Part shown: piece by piece, positions 9,671-21,163 of the stretch
Layout of the letters: the number at the start of each line of letters is the position of its first letter
Position numbering within the stretch: the first letter of the stretch is position 1
Assembly: GCF_008386235.1 (NCBI RefSeq)
Contig: NZ_CP040671.1
Coordinates: 1,428,001-1,492,000 of the forward strand
From: Thermosynechococcus sp. CL-1
Lineage (GTDB): Bacteria; Cyanobacteriota; Cyanobacteriia; Thermosynechococcales; Thermosynechococcaceae
Direction of reading: 5' to 3'
DNA: 64,000 nucleotides
Notes under the pieces: generated by a model
The model's input: only the letters and a program-made list of their open reading frames with translations
Told to the model about the DNA's origin: nothing
Database searches by the model: none
Made by a program: the position numbers and the translations under genes

Positions 9671-10141
9671 ATGTCTCGTCGCACTCGCGCTCAAAAACGG
9701 CCTACTGCCCCTGATCCCGTCTATAACAACGTGCTGGTGAATATGTTAATCCAGCGGATTATGCTCAATGGCAAAAAATCCCTTGCCAGCCGCATTGTCT
9801 ATGACGCGATGAAAACCGTACAGGAGCGCACCGGCGAGGATGCTCTGCAAATTTTTGAGCGGGCAGTAAAAAATGCAACGCCCCTAGTGGAAGTGAAAGC
9901 CCGCCGTGTGGGGGGTGCCACCTACCAAGTGCCGATGGAAGTTCGTCCCGATCGCGGCGTCGCCTTGGCTTTGCGCTGGTTAGTGCAATTTTCTCGCAAA
10001 CGAGCCGGTCGTTCGATGTCCGCCAAGCTGGCTAATGAATTGATGGATGCCGCCAATGAAACCGGCAGCACCATTCGTAAACGGGAAGAAACCCACAAAA
10101 TGGCAGAAGCCAACAAGGCCTTTGCCCACTATCGCTACTAA
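9671..10141 (+). CDS. rpsG: 30S ribosomal protein S7
   Basis: S7 nucleates assembly of the 30S head and contacts the E-site tRNA. The 156-residue protein starts SRRTRAQKR and carries the family signature from about residue 20 ([18 protein letters not shown]). It is of normal bacterial length, with 71 bases between rpsL and rpsG. Confidence 0.99.
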   Translation: MSRRTRAQKRPTAPDPVYNNVLVNMLIQRIMLNGKKSLASRIVYDAMKTVQERTGEDALQIFERAVKNATPLVEVKARRVGGATYQVPMEVRPDRGVALALRWLVQFSRKRAGRSMSAKLANELMDAANETGSTIRKREETHKMAEANKAFAHYRY

Positions 10142-10215
10142 ACCGTCACACGGTTCAAGAGTTGGATACAATTATTTAAGAATTCTAACGTAATGCAACA
10201 AACAAGGAGGTAGCT

Positions 10216-12291
10216 GTGGCACGGACGACCCCGCTAGAGCGAGTGCGAAACATCGGGATTGCCGCTCACATTGATGCGGGTAAAACAACCACAACTGAAC
10301 GTATTCTTTTCTATTCCGGTGTGGTGCACAAAATTGGCGAAGTGCACGAGGGTACCACGGTTACCGACTGGATGGAACAGGAGCGGGAGCGGGGCATCAC
10401 CATTACAGCCGCCGCCATCAGCACCTCTTGGAAAGACCATCAGATCAATATTATTGACACCCCCGGCCACGTGGACTTCACGATTGAGGTGGAGCGCTCC
10501 ATGCGGGTTCTTGATGGGGTGATTGCGGTATTCTGCTCCGTCGGTGGTGTGCAACCCCAGTCAGAAACCGTATGGCGGCAAGCCGATCGCTACAGCGTCC
10601 CGCGCATCGTCTTTGTCAACAAGATGGATCGCACTGGGGCAAACTTCTACAAAGTCTATGACCAGATTCGCGATCGCCTGCGGGCAAATGCTGTGCCGAT
10701 TCAGTTGCCCATTGGTGCTGAAGATCAGTTCAAAGGCATCGTTGATCTGGTGCGGATGCGCGCCAAAATCTACAAAGACGACCTTGGCAAGGAAATCGAA
10801 GATACCGAAATTCCTGCCGAGATGACTGAACTGGCGGAAGAGTATCGCACCAAGCTCATCGAGGCAGTTGCCGAAACCGATGATGCCCTCATGGAAAAAT
10901 ACTTTGAGGGGGAAGAACTCACAGAAGAGGAAATCCGCGCCGCCCTACGCAAAGGGACGATCGCTGGCACCATTGTGCCGATGCTCTGTGGCTCCGCCTT
11001 CAAAAATAAAGGCGTGCAATTGCTCCTTGATGCCGTGGTGGACTATCTGCCAGCGCCCATTGACATTCCAGCGATTAAAGGTCATCTGCCCGATGGCACA
11101 GAGGTAGAGCGGGCTGCCGACGATGATCAACCCCTAGCGGCATTAGCCTTCAAAATCATGTCGGATCCCTATGGCCGCCTCACCTTCGTGCGCGTTTATT
11201 CCGGTGTTCTCAAAAAAGGCAGCTATGTCCTCAATGCCACTAAGGGCAAGAAAGAGCGCATTTCTCGTCTGATTGTGCTCAAAGCCGATGAGCGGATTGA
11301 AGTAGATGAACTGCGAGCCGGCGATTTAGGAGCTGCCTTGGGTCTGAAGGAAACCTTCACGGGGGATACCCTCTGCGATGAAAGCTCGCCCGTGATTCTT
11401 GAATCGCTCTACATTCCAGAGCCAGTGATTTCCGTGGCTGTGGAACCCAAAACCAAGCAGGACATGGAAAAACTCTCCAAAGCCCTGCAAGCCCTCTCTG
11501 AGGAAGACCCCACCTTCCGCGTCAGCGTTGATCCTGAAACCAACCAAACCGTGATTGCGGGCATGGGGGAACTGCACCTCGAGATCCTTGTGGATCGGAT
11601 GCAGCGGGAGTTCAAAGTGGAAGCCAATATTGGCCAACCCCAAGTGGCCTACCGCGAAACGATTCGCAAACCTGTCCGTGCCGAAGGCAAGTTTATCCGT
11701 CAAAGTGGCGGTAAAGGCCAGTATGGTCACGTTGTGATTGAAGTAGAGCCTGCCGAACCCGGTACTGGGTTTGAATTTGTCTCCAAAATTGTTGGTGGTG
11801 TCGTCCCCAAAGAGTACATTCCACCCGCTGAGCAGGGAATGAAGGAAGCCTGTGAATCGGGGATTTTGGCAGGGTACCCAGTGATTGACCTCAAGGTCAC
11901 ATTAGTGGATGGCTCCTACCACGAGGTTGACTCCTCAGAAATGGCCTTCAAAATTGCTGGCTCCATGGCCATTAAAGAGGCAGTGATGAAAGCCAATCCG
12001 GTGCTGCTGGAGCCAATGATGAAGGTCGAGGTCGAGGTTCCAGAAGAATTCCTTGGGACAGTGATGGGAGACCTCATTTCCCGTCGCGGTCAAATTGAGG
12101 GACAAACCGTGGAAAATGGCATTGCCAAAGTGACGGCAAAAGTCCCTCTCGAACGGATGTTTGGTTATGCCACTGACATTCGCTCGAATACCCAAGGTCG
12201 GGGAATTTTCTCGATGGAATTTAGCCATTACGAGGAAGTCCCCCGTAATGTGGCTGAGGCGATCATTGCCAAAAATAAAGGGAACGCATAG
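10216..12291 (+). CDS. fusA: Translation elongation factor G
   Basis: EF-G is the GTPase that drives ribosomal translocation and recycling. The 691-residue protein has the G1 loop [13 protein letters not shown]3 DTPGHVDF, G4 NKMDR, domain II, and domains III to V, including the domain IV region [12 protein letters not shown]. The GTG start is supported by a strong AAGGAGGT five bases upstream. Part of the str operon, 17 bases before tuf. Confidence 0.99.
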   Translation: MARTTPLERVRNIGIAAHIDAGKTTTTERILFYSGVVHKIGEVHEGTTVTDWMEQERERGITITAAAISTSWKDHQINIIDTPGHVDFTIEVERSMRVLDGVIAVFCSVGGVQPQSETVWRQADRYSVPRIVFVNKMDRTGANFYKVYDQIRDRLRANAVPIQLPIGAEDQFKGIVDLVRMRAKIYKDDLGKEIEDTEIPAEMTELAEEYRTKLIEAVAETDDALMEKYFEGEELTEEEIRAALRKGTIAGTIVPMLCGSAFKNKGVQLLLDAVVDYLPAPIDIPAIKGHLPDGTEVERAADDDQPLAALAFKIMSDPYGRLTFVRVYSGVLKKGSYVLNATKGKKERISRLIVLKADERIEVDELRAGDLGAALGLKETFTGDTLCDESSPVILESLYIPEPVISVAVEPKTKQDMEKLSKALQALSEEDPTFRVSVDPETNQTVIAGMGELHLEILVDRMQREFKVEANIGQPQVAYRETIRKPVRAEGKFIRQSGGKGQYGHVVIEVEPAEPGTGFEFVSKIVGGVVPKEYIPPAEQGMKEACESGILAGYPVIDLKVTLVDGSYHEVDSSEMAFKIAGSMAIKEAVMKANPVLLEPMMKVEVEVPEEFLGTVMGDLISRRGQIEGQTVENGIAKVTAKVPLERMFGYATDIRSNTQGRGIFSMEFSHYEEVPRNVAEAIIAKNKGNA

Positions 12292-12308
12292 TCTATACGA
12301 GGAACAAC

Positions 12309-13538
12309 ATGGCACGCGCTAAATTTGAACGAACCAAACCCCACGTTAACATCGGTACGATTGGTCACGTTGACCACGGTAAAACCACACTGACCGCAGC
12401 CATCACCATGACATTGGCTGCCCAAGGGAAAGCTCAGGCTCGCAAATACGATGAGATTGATGCTGCCCCTGAGGAAAAAGCCCGTGGGATTACCATCAAC
12501 ACGGCTCACGTGGAGTATGAGACCGAAAAACGTCACTATGCCCATGTGGATTGCCCCGGCCACGCTGACTATGTGAAAAACATGATCACGGGTGCCGCCC
12601 AAATGGACGGTGCTATTCTCGTGGTGGCCGCTACTGATGGTGCGATGCCCCAAACCAAGGAGCACATTCTCTTGGCTCGTCAGGTGGGGGTGCCCAGCAT
12701 TGTTGTCTTCCTGAACAAAGTGGACATGGTGGACGACGAAGAACTGCTGGAGCTGGTGGAACTGGAACTGCGGGAACTCCTCAGCGAATATGAATTCCCC
12801 GGTGACGAAGTGCCCATCATCCGTGGTTCGGGTCTGAAAGCCCTTGAAGCCATGACCGCCAATCCAAAAACCCAACGCGGTGAAAATGAGTGGGTCGATA
12901 AAATCTACGAGCTAATGGATGCCGTGGATAACTACATTCCCACCCCTGAGCGGGATGTGGATAAGCCCTTCCTGATGGCCGTAGAAGACGTGTTCTCCAT
13001 TACCGGTCGGGGTACCGTGGCCACGGGCCGGATTGAGCGCGGTCGCATTAAACTCAACGAAACGGTTGAACTCGTGGGTCTGCGGGAAACTCGCACAACG
13101 ACGGTCACCGGTATTGAAATGTTCAAGAAGAGCCTCGAAGAGGGGATTGCCGGTGACAACGCTGGTTTGCTCCTGCGCGGCCTGAAAAAAGAGGATGTGG
13201 AACGGGGAATGGTGATTGCCAAACCCGGCTCCATTACGCCCCACACCCAATTTGAGGGTGAAGTGTACGTGCTCACTGAAAAAGAGGGTGGCCGTAAAAC
13301 CCCCTTCTTTGCCGGTTACCGTCCGCAGTTCTATGTGCGTACCACCGATGTGACCGGTACGATTACCTCCTTCACCGCTGATGATGGTAGCGCCGCTGAA
13401 ATGGTGATGCCTGGTGACCGCATCAAAATGACCGTGGAACTGATCCAGCCCATTGCCATTGAGCAGGGGATGCGCTTTGCCATCCGTGAAGGTGGCCGGA
13501 CGATTGGTGCGGGTGTTGTCTCCAAAATCCTGAAGTAG
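12309..13538 (+). CDS. tuf: Translation elongation factor Tu
   Basis: EF-Tu delivers aminoacyl-tRNA to the ribosomal A site. The 409-residue protein has G1 GHVDHGKTT, the effector [13 protein letters not shown]3 DCPGHADY and G4 NKVDM. Compared with E. coli EF-Tu it carries the roughly ten-residue insertion after the GTPase domain that is common in cyanobacteria and plastids (near [15 protein letters not shown]). It ends the main str transcript and is followed by a terminator. Confidence 0.99.
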   Translation: MARAKFERTKPHVNIGTIGHVDHGKTTLTAAITMTLAAQGKAQARKYDEIDAAPEEKARGITINTAHVEYETEKRHYAHVDCPGHADYVKNMITGAAQMDGAILVVAATDGAMPQTKEHILLARQVGVPSIVVFLNKVDMVDDEELLELVELELRELLSEYEFPGDEVPIIRGSGLKALEAMTANPKTQRGENEWVDKIYELMDAVDNYIPTPERDVDKPFLMAVEDVFSITGRGTVATGRIERGRIKLNETVELVGLRETRTTTVTGIEMFKKSLEEGIAGDNAGLLLRGLKKEDVERGMVIAKPGSITPHTQFEGEVYVLTEKEGGRKTPFFAGYRPQFYVRTTDVTGTITSFTADDGSAAEMVMPGDRIKMTVELIQPIAIEQGMRFAIREGGRTIGAGVVSKILK

Positions 13539-13548
13539 TTGATCTTAT

Positions 13549-13586
13549 GGCCGCTAGCCTTTCTGTGGTGTTGGCGGCCTTTTTTT
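13549..13586 (+). terminator. Intrinsic terminator between tuf and rpsJ
   Basis: GGCCGC (13549-13554) and GCGGCC (13574-13579) form a six-pair GC stem with a 19-base loop, directly followed by seven T residues. It lies ten bases after the tuf stop and 52 bases before rpsJ, so rpsJ either depends on readthrough or has its own weak promoter. Confidence 0.75.
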
Positions 13587-13638
13587 GTCTGAATTTTGTC
13601 GGATTGTCTCTGAACCTTGACAAGTAAGGAAGATTCCT

Positions 13639-13953
13639 ATGGCTGCTCTACAACAGAAAATTCGTATTCGCCTTAAGGCCTTTGATCATCGCTTGCTCGA
13701 TACTTCCTGCGATCGCATTGTCGATACTGCAAAAAGAACCGGCGCTTCCCCCGTTGGCCCAATTCCCCTACCCACTCGCCGTCGAATCTATTGCGTCCTG
13801 CGATCGCCCCACGTGGATAAGGACTCACGGGAGCATTTTGAAACCCGTACCCACCGTCGCATACTGGACATTTACCAACCTTCACCGAAAACGATTGATG
13901 CCCTGATGAAGTTGGACTTGCCGGCGGGCGTAGATATTGAAGTGAAATTGTAA
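13639..13953 (+). CDS. rpsJ: 30S ribosomal protein S10
   Basis: S10 is a 30S head protein and, in many bacteria, a transcription antitermination factor (NusE). The 104-residue protein has [14 protein letters not shown] and the [13 protein letters not shown] signature. The start is preceded by an AAGGAA ribosome site. In cyanobacteria and plastids rpsJ commonly follows tuf, as here, and is not placed at the head of the S10 operon. Confidence 0.98.
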   Translation: MAALQQKIRIRLKAFDHRLLDTSCDRIVDTAKRTGASPVGPIPLPTRRRIYCVLRSPHVDKDSREHFETRTHRRILDIYQPSPKTIDALMKLDLPAGVDIEVKL

Positions 13954-13976
13954 GCGTCGCCAAAGTTCACTACACT
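13948..13976 (+). promoter_or_regulatory. Probable promoter of the M61 peptidase gene
   Basis: TTGTAA (13948-13953) and TACACT (13971-13976) are 17 bases apart. The -35 box coincides with the rpsJ stop codon. The -10 box ends only seven bases before the ATG at 13984, so the transcript would have almost no leader. Confidence 0.45.
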
Positions 13977-13983
13977 GAGGGGT

Positions 13984-15756
13984 ATGACGCATACGATCAT
14001 TCATCCTTCCCCCTCTGAGTCTTCTCTTCAGCCCCCTGCCATGGCCTACAGAATCAACTGCCAGCAGGGGCATACGCATCTTTTATGGGTAACGCTGCGG
14101 CTAACGGCACCGCAAACCGATGTTCTTGATCTGCACTTGCCGGTGTGGACGCCGGGTTCCTACCTTGTGCGCGAATATGCGAGGCATCTTCAGGACTTTA
14201 CAGTAACGGCCGCCGGTACCCCCTTGGAATGGTGGAAGTGTGCCAAGAACCAGTGGCAGGTGGCCTGCACGCCGGGTCTAGAACTAGAAGTGCGCTATGC
14301 CATCTATGCCCATGAACTGTCAGTGCGCACCAATCATTTTGATCCCAGCCATGCCTACTTCAATCCGGCAGCGGTCTGTCTCTATGTGCCAGAATATCGC
14401 GATCGGCCCCTAACAGTAACGATTGTGGCACCGCCGCACTGGCGGGTGACGACTCCGCTTGAACCCTTTGGCGAGGATGGCTTCACCTTTTGGGCAGCAA
14501 ATTACGATCTGCTGGTGGATAGCCCCTTTGAGGTGGGTACCCACCCTGTTTATGCCTTTGAGGTGGACGGTAAACCCCATGAATTGGCGGTGTGGGGCAA
14601 GGGCAATTTTGAGCCGCAGCGGGCGATCGCCGACATGCAGCGGATCATTGAAACAGAGGCAAGTTTCTTTGGCGGCCTGCCCTACGATCGCTATGTCTTT
14701 ATTTTGCACCTTACCCACAAGGGCTACGGCGGTCTGGAGCATCTCAATAGCTGCTCGTTGATCTTCCATCGCTTTGGCTTTCAGCAAGCGGAGCAGTATC
14801 GCCGCTTCCTCTGTTTAGTGGCCCATGAGTTTTTCCATCTTTGGAATGTCAAGCGCATTCGCCCCCAAGCCTTTGAAATCTTTGATTACGACAGCGAAAA
14901 TTACACCACCAGCCTCTGGTTTGTGGAGGGGATAACCAGTTATTTCGACCAACTGATTCCCCTCTGGGCAGGGTTATTTGATGCTGCGGCCTATCTTAAG
15001 CTGCTGAGCGAAAGTCTGAATCGCTATTTACACACCCCTGGTCGTTTTGTTCAGTCCCTTAGTGCTGCTAGCTTTGATGCGTGGATTAAGCTCTATCGCC
15101 CCGATGAAAATAGCATTAATTCGCAGATGTCCTACTACCTAAAGGGAGAGCTAGTGGCACTACTGCTGGATTTGCGGATTCGCCTTAATTTTAATCACCA
15201 GCGATCGCTCCTCGATGTCCTGCGGCGGTTGTGGCAGCAGTATTGCGAGACAGGTCAGGGCTATACCCCCGATGAGCTGTGGGAAACGATTGAAACCGTT
15301 GCCGATGAAAACCTTGGCACATGGCGCGAGCAATTCATTGAAGGAACCGTAGAACTCCCCCTTCAGGAGTGGTTGGCTAAAGTGGGTTTGGAACTGGTGC
15401 CCCAAGACGCGCTGCCCTATACGGGACTTCAGTTTAAGCAGGAACATGGCGCTCTGCAAATCAAGGCAGTGCTGCGGGACTCCCCGGCTGAACAGGCAGG
15501 CTTGGTGGCTGGGGATGAAATCATTGCCCTCAATGGGTGGCGCGTCAAGGCGGAGGACTGGTCAGAGCGATTGCGGGAATACCCAGTGGGAGAGACGATT
15601 CACTTGACATGGTTCCATGATCAGCAATTGCACTCAGGAACATTGATGTTGGGAGACCCTCAGCCCCGCTATCAGCTGCAGTGCCGTGCCGATGCCACAC
15701 CGAGCCAGCGGGCACATTTAGAAGCTTGGTTGGGAGCCACAGCGGCGCAGCTCTAG
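13984..15756 (+). CDS. M61 family metallopeptidase with PDZ domain
   Basis: The 590-residue protein has the M61 (glycyl aminopeptidase-like) layout: an N-terminal beta domain ([14 protein letters not shown]), [10 protein letters not shown] before the active site, the zinc motif HEFFH in [16 protein letters not shown], and a further glutamate in [16 protein letters not shown] domain follows at about 480-550 ([20 protein letters not shown]). No signal peptide is obvious. M61 enzymes cleave small N-terminal residues; the physiological substrate is unknown. uvrC follows after thirteen bases, probably on the same transcript. Confidence 0.9.
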   Translation: MTHTIIHPSPSESSLQPPAMAYRINCQQGHTHLLWVTLRLTAPQTDVLDLHLPVWTPGSYLVREYARHLQDFTVTAAGTPLEWWKCAKNQWQVACTPGLELEVRYAIYAHELSVRTNHFDPSHAYFNPAAVCLYVPEYRDRPLTVTIVAPPHWRVTTPLEPFGEDGFTFWAANYDLLVDSPFEVGTHPVYAFEVDGKPHELAVWGKGNFEPQRAIADMQRIIETEASFFGGLPYDRYVFILHLTHKGYGGLEHLNSCSLIFHRFGFQQAEQYRRFLCLVAHEFFHLWNVKRIRPQAFEIFDYDSENYTTSLWFVEGITSYFDQLIPLWAGLFDAAAYLKLLSESLNRYLHTPGRFVQSLSAASFDAWIKLYRPDENSINSQMSYYLKGELVALLLDLRIRLNFNHQRSLLDVLRRLWQQYCETGQGYTPDELWETIETVADENLGTWREQFIEGTVELPLQEWLAKVGLELVPQDALPYTGLQFKQEHGALQIKAVLRDSPAEQAGLVAGDEIIALNGWRVKAEDWSERLREYPVGETIHLTWFHDQQLHSGTLMLGDPQPRYQLQCRADATPSQRAHLEAWLGATAAQL

Positions 15757-15769
15757 GGGAGGTGGCAGC

Positions 15770-17656
15770 ATGCTTCAGCCCTTGATTCAGGATCGCGATC
15801 GCTTGGAACAGATCTTGCGGCAACTGCCCTTGACTCCCGGCGTTTATTTTTTCAAGGACAAGACGGATCAAATTCTCTACATTGGCAAGTCCAAACGCCT
15901 GCGATCGCGGGTGCGCTCCTATTTTCGTGAGCCAGCCCAATTGGGGCCGCGCCTTGAATTAATGGTCTATCAGGTGGCGGACATTGAATTCATCGTCACC
16001 GATACGGAAGCCGAAGCCCTTGCCCTCGAAGCCAATTTAATCAAGCAGCATCAGCCCCACTTCAACGTTCTCCTCAAGGATGACAAGAAATATCCCTACG
16101 TCTGTATTACGTGGTCAGAACCCTATCCCCGCATTTTCATTACCCGCAAACGCCAATTGGGTAATGTCGGCGATACCAGCAGTGATGCTCCCAAGGATCG
16201 CTACTATGGCCCCTATGTGGATAGCTTTCGCCTGCGCCAAACCCTTGCCCTTGTGAAGCGGCTTTTTCCACTGCGGCAACGTCCCCGCCCCCTTTTCAAG
16301 GATCGCCCCTGTTTGAACTATGACATTGGCCGCTGTCCGGGGGTCTGCCAAGCCCTGATTTCACCGCAGGAGTATCGGCAAACGCTCCATAGGGTGGCGA
16401 TGATTTTTCAGGGACGCACAGGGGAACTGGTGGCACAGTTGCAGGCACAAATGGTGCAAGCGGCGGCGGATCTGAATTTTGAACTGGCAGCCCGACTGCG
16501 GGATCAAATTCGTGGCCTTGAGCATTTAGGCGTGGATCAAAAGGTGTCCTTGCCTGATGACACGGTGTCACGGGATGCCATTGCCCTTGCCTTGGGCGAT
16601 CGCCATGCAGCCATTCAACTCTTTCAAATTCGCGCGGGTCGCTTGGTGGGACGTTTGGCTTTTGTTGCCGATGCCCAAAGTGGCAGTGTCGGCACGATTT
16701 TGCAACGGGTGCTTGAAGAACACTATGCCCAAGTGGATGATGTAGAAATTCCCAGTGAAATTTTGCTGCAACATCCCCTCCCCGAGGCGGATCTGCTGCG
16801 TACCTACTTGAGCGAAAAGAAAGGCCGCGCCGTCACCCTCACTGTCCCCCAACGCCAAGCAAAAGCCGAACTGATTGCCATGGTGCAACGCAATGCAGAA
16901 TTAGAATTGGCACGCATTCAACAGGCCAGCGATCGCACCCAAACGGCTCTTGAAGATTTAGCCCAACTCCTTGGCCTTGACACCCTGCCCCACCGCATTG
17001 AGGGCTACGACATTTCCCACATTCAAGGGTCTGACGCCGTGGCCTCACGGGTTGTTTTTATTGATGGCTTGCCCGCCAAGCAGCACTATCGCCACTACAA
17101 CATCCGCAACCCTGAAGTAAAACTTGGCCACTCCGACGACTTTGCCAGTCTTGCTGAGATTCTCCGCCGCCGCTTTGCCCCCTATCTTGAGGGCAAGGGT
17201 GACCCTCCAGAGGCTGATGACTGGCCCGATGTGATCCTCATTGATGGCGGCAAGGGGCAACTGTCCGCCGTGGTTCAGGTCTTGGAGCCACTCCTGGACG
17301 ATCTCACCCTTCTCAGCTTGGCCAAACAGCGGGAGGAGATTTTCCTACCCCACCACCGCCAGCCTCTGCCGACCGATCCAGAGCAACCGGGGGTGCAATT
17401 GCTACGCCGCGTCCGCGATGAGGCTCACCGCTTTGCCCTGAACTTCCACCGTCAAAAACGTGCCCAACGCCAACGGCGATCCCACCTCGACCAAATTCCC
17501 GGCTTGGGCTATCAACGCCAAAAGGAACTCCTCGCCACCTTTCGTTCCATTGACTACATCCGCATGGCCACGCCCGAACAGTTGGCGCAGGTACATGGGG
17601 TCGGCCCCCGTCTAGCGGAAAAAATTTACCGCTATTTTCATGCTGATACCGATTAG
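15770..17656 (+). CDS. uvrC: Excinuclease ABC subunit C
   Basis: UvrC makes the dual incisions in nucleotide excision repair. The 628-residue protein has the GIY-YIG nuclease for the 3' cut at about 20-95 (GVYFF...[13 protein letters not shown]), a UVR/UvrB-binding segment (about 220-250, [14 protein letters not shown]), the RNase H-like 5' nuclease ([15 protein letters not shown] and [13 protein letters not shown]) and a C-terminal helix-hairpin-helix ([13 protein letters not shown] and [13 protein letters not shown]). Complete and of normal length. Confidence 0.97.
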   Translation: MLQPLIQDRDRLEQILRQLPLTPGVYFFKDKTDQILYIGKSKRLRSRVRSYFREPAQLGPRLELMVYQVADIEFIVTDTEAEALALEANLIKQHQPHFNVLLKDDKKYPYVCITWSEPYPRIFITRKRQLGNVGDTSSDAPKDRYYGPYVDSFRLRQTLALVKRLFPLRQRPRPLFKDRPCLNYDIGRCPGVCQALISPQEYRQTLHRVAMIFQGRTGELVAQLQAQMVQAAADLNFELAARLRDQIRGLEHLGVDQKVSLPDDTVSRDAIALALGDRHAAIQLFQIRAGRLVGRLAFVADAQSGSVGTILQRVLEEHYAQVDDVEIPSEILLQHPLPEADLLRTYLSEKKGRAVTLTVPQRQAKAELIAMVQRNAELELARIQQASDRTQTALEDLAQLLGLDTLPHRIEGYDISHIQGSDAVASRVVFIDGLPAKQHYRHYNIRNPEVKLGHSDDFASLAEILRRRFAPYLEGKGDPPEADDWPDVILIDGGKGQLSAVVQVLEPLLDDLTLLSLAKQREEIFLPHHRQPLPTDPEQPGVQLLRRVRDEAHRFALNFHRQKRAQRQRRSHLDQIPGLGYQRQKELLATFRSIDYIRMATPEQLAQVHGVGPRLAEKIYRYFHADTD

Positions 17657-17706
17657 CAAAGAGCTAAGTGCTTTTCAAAAAAGGGCGATCGCTTGCTATT
17701 TCAAAA

Positions 17707-17777
17707 GCGGGTAACGCGATTCGAACGCGCGACATCAACCTTGGCAAGGTTGCGCTCTACCACTGAGCTATACCCGC
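17707..17777 (-). tRNA. tRNA-Gly (GCC anticodon)
   Basis: Read on the minus strand, 71 bases fold into a full cloverleaf. The acceptor stem is GCGGGTA/TACCCGC, the D arm GCTC...GAGC, the anticodon stem CAACC/GGTTG with loop TTGCCAA (anticodon GCC), and the T arm GCGCG-TTCGAAT-CGCGT. The CCA end is not encoded. It lies between uvrC (plus) and sbtB (minus), just downstream of the sbtB terminator. Confidence 0.95.
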
Positions 17778-17793
17778 AACAGATTCTTAGCTT

Positions 17794-17824
17794 AAAAAAT
17801 TAGGAGGCGTCTTGTCAAGCCCCA
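17794..17824 (-). terminator. Probable terminator after sbtB
   Basis: On the minus strand, GGGGC and GCCTC can pair (one G-U) around a ten-base loop, followed closely by six T residues. It sits seven bases beyond the sbtB stop codon and would separate sbtAB from tRNA-Gly. Confidence 0.5.
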
Positions 17825-17830
17825 GAAATT

Positions 17831-19307
<1,477 letters not shown>

Positions 19308-19418
19308 AGTACTATTCCTCCTTAATTATCAGGGGCTATCCATGGGGCTGTAGATGCTGAAGTTGATAGAAGACTATTTGGGCGATTGCCACCCCTGCAT
19401 CTGTCGGTCAACGGCGCA

Positions 19419-19474
19419 AATATAGTCTTTTATCTATTTAAGCTTTTTGATTTGCTTGTCTTACTCTATAGTAA
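19419..19474 (-). promoter_or_regulatory. Putative sbtA promoter with LysR-type operator
   Basis: TTACTCTATAGTAA (19461-19474) has perfect five-base arms and fits the TTA-N8-TAA form reported for CmpR/NdhR-type LysR regulators of carbon-concentration genes. On the minus strand a TATATT -10-like box lies at 19419-19424 without a good -35, placing the palindrome around -55 and giving a leader of about 100 bases. Inference from motif and position only. Confidence 0.4.
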
Positions 19475-19568
19475 ATTCTTCAGCAAAACACACATTTAAT
19501 AAACATTACTTTCAAATAGATTAAATAAGCCCAGCTTATAGAGTGACCTTGGGGCGATCGCGACGCTG

Positions 19569-19904
19569 TCAATGGCTTCTTGGCGCGTACATGATAATCA
19601 GCGTTCCGAGGAGGGCAATCCCAGCACCGAGCAAATCAAACTTATCGGGGCGCACCTTATCAATTCCCCAACCCCAAAACAGAGCCACCAGCAGGAAAAT
19701 ACCACTATAGGCAGCCTGAACACGACCGAAATGCGCAGGTTGCAGCGTCGGTACCATGCCATACATAAAAAGGACGATCGCCCCCGCTAAGGCATACCCA
19801 ATGCTTTTATGCTCCCGTAGCCACAGCCAGACAAGATAGGCTCCCCCCAGCTCTAGGAGGCCTGTGATCAGAAAGTAAAGTAGGGATTTTGCAACTTTCA
19901 TCAT
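19569..19904 (-). CDS. YnfA family (UPF0060) small membrane protein
   Basis: The 111-residue protein has four hydrophobic segments. The family-like pattern includes [41 protein letters not shown] and a C-terminal LGTLIIMY. YnfA/UPF0060 proteins resemble small multidrug-resistance transporters, but the substrate is unknown. The ATG at 19904 (or the next one at 19901) is preferred over a longer reading that would run into the divergent sdhB gene. Confidence 0.85.
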   Translation of the reverse strand: MMKVAKSLLYFLITGLLELGGAYLVWLWLREHKSIGYALAGAIVLFMYGMVPTLQPAHFGRVQAAYSGIFLLVALFWGWGIDKVRPDKFDLLGAGIALLGTLIIMYAPRSH

Positions 19905-19955
19905 CGCCGCAGTGCTTGCTATACACTGGAAACTACATTGGGCTGACGCCAGCAT

Positions 19956-20945
19956 ATGACAATTCAGTTGACGATTCGCCGCCAAGCACCCAACAAGAGC
20001 GCCTATTGGCAAGCCTTTGAACTAGAGATTGATCCTTCCCTCACCATTCTTGATGCCCTCATTCAAATCAAGGGATACCAAGACGGTAGTCTTAGCTTTC
20101 GCAAGAATTGTCGAAACACCATCTGCGGCAGTTGCGCGATGACGATTAATGGTCGTTCTGCCCTTGCCTGTCAGCAAAGTATTCATGCCGAGTTAGCCAA
20201 TAGTCCTGTTCCCAACCAAATTGCGATCGCCCCCTTGGGGAATTTGCCTGTCCTCAAAGACCTTGTCGTAGACATGAGCGATTTTTGGCAAAAACTTTCA
20301 GCCGTCAATCCTTATGTGGGTACAGCGGCACGACAAGTGCCTGAGCGGGAGTTTCTCCAATCCCCCAGCGATCGCGCCAAACTCAATGCTGCGGGTAACT
20401 GTATTCTCTGTGGTGCCTGCTACGGTGCCTGCAATGCCGTGGAAGTGAATCCCGACTTTGTTGGCCCCCATGCCCTTGCCAAAGCAGCTCGCCTTGTGGC
20501 CGATACCCGCGATCGCGAAACTGACCAACGCCTGGACCAATACAACACTTCTACCAGTGGCGTGTGGGGCTGTACCCGTTGTTTTAATTGCAATATAGTG
20601 TGTCCTGTGGGCGTGCAACCCCTCGATCGCATTAGTGAGATCAAGCAGGCGATCCTAGCACGCTCAACAACAGCAACCCGCAATCAAGACCGTCCTGTGC
20701 GCCATCGGCAAGTGCTCTTGGAACTAGTGAAAGAGGGTGGCTGGGTGGATGAGCGGCAATTTGGCCTACGGGTGGTGGGCAATCGCTTTCGAGATGTCGG
20801 TGGAGTTGTCAGCCTTGCCCCCTTAGGCTGGCGGTTATTGCGGCGCGGCAAGTTTCCACTGCGATTTGCAAAGTCTGCCGGTCAAGCCCAAATTAAGGCA
20901 GTGATCACCGCCCTACAGCAGCAACAGCTCTCTTCTAAAATGTGA
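19956..20945 (+). CDS. sdhB: Succinate dehydrogenase/fumarate reductase iron-sulfur subunit
   Basis: The 329-residue protein passes electrons from a flavoprotein subunit toward quinone. It has a plant-type 2Fe-2S domain ([21 protein letters not shown], about residues 51-71), then the 4Fe-4S and 3Fe-4S motifs [11 protein letters not shown] (about 149) and [17 protein letters not shown] (about 206). The C-terminal extension of about 90 residues is longer than in E. coli SdhB. No SdhA or membrane subunit is adjacent; scattered sdh genes are usual in cyanobacteria. Confidence 0.92.
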   Translation: MTIQLTIRRQAPNKSAYWQAFELEIDPSLTILDALIQIKGYQDGSLSFRKNCRNTICGSCAMTINGRSALACQQSIHAELANSPVPNQIAIAPLGNLPVLKDLVVDMSDFWQKLSAVNPYVGTAARQVPEREFLQSPSDRAKLNAAGNCILCGACYGACNAVEVNPDFVGPHALAKAARLVADTRDRETDQRLDQYNTSTSGVWGCTRCFNCNIVCPVGVQPLDRISEIKQAILARSTTATRNQDRPVRHRQVLLELVKEGGWVDERQFGLRVVGNRFRDVGGVVSLAPLGWRLLRRGKFPLRFAKSAGQAQIKAVITALQQQQLSSKM

Positions 20946-21001
20946 TTACAAAGTGAAGGCTCTATGCCAAGCTAAAGAAGTTGTTTTGCATACCTAACAC
21001 C

Positions 21002-21160
21002 ATGAGTGAACCGACGCCCGATGATTTGACCCCGCAATTTGGTTGGTCGCGCTATGCGGAGCTGATCAATGGCCGCTTTGCCATGATTGGCTTTATTGCC
21101 CTGCTGGTGCTCGAGTGGGTGACTGGCCAAGATTTCTTTACGTGGGTGGGCTGGCGATAG
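21002..21160 (+). CDS. High-light-inducible (HLIP/SCP) chlorophyll-binding-type protein
   Basis: A 52-residue ORF (ATG 21002, TAG 21158-21160). It has a short charged N terminus and a single membrane helix with the signature AELINGRFAMIGF, the ExxNGRxAM motif of the LHC/Hlip/ELIP superfamily, followed by a hydrophobic run and TGQDFFTWVGW. Hlips bind chlorophyll and carotenoid and protect or assist assembly of photosystem II. The next gene starts four bases later with a GTG, so the two are probably co-translated. Confidence 0.9.
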   Translation: MSEPTPDDLTPQFGWSRYAELINGRFAMIGFIALLVLEWVTGQDFFTWVGWR

Positions 21161-21163
21161 GTT

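Noticed and set aside
20941..20960. ATTACAAA before the Hlip gene as an HLR1 (RpaB) site
   Set aside because: Only one half resembles the HLR1 direct repeat; the second half is missing, so the match is too weak.
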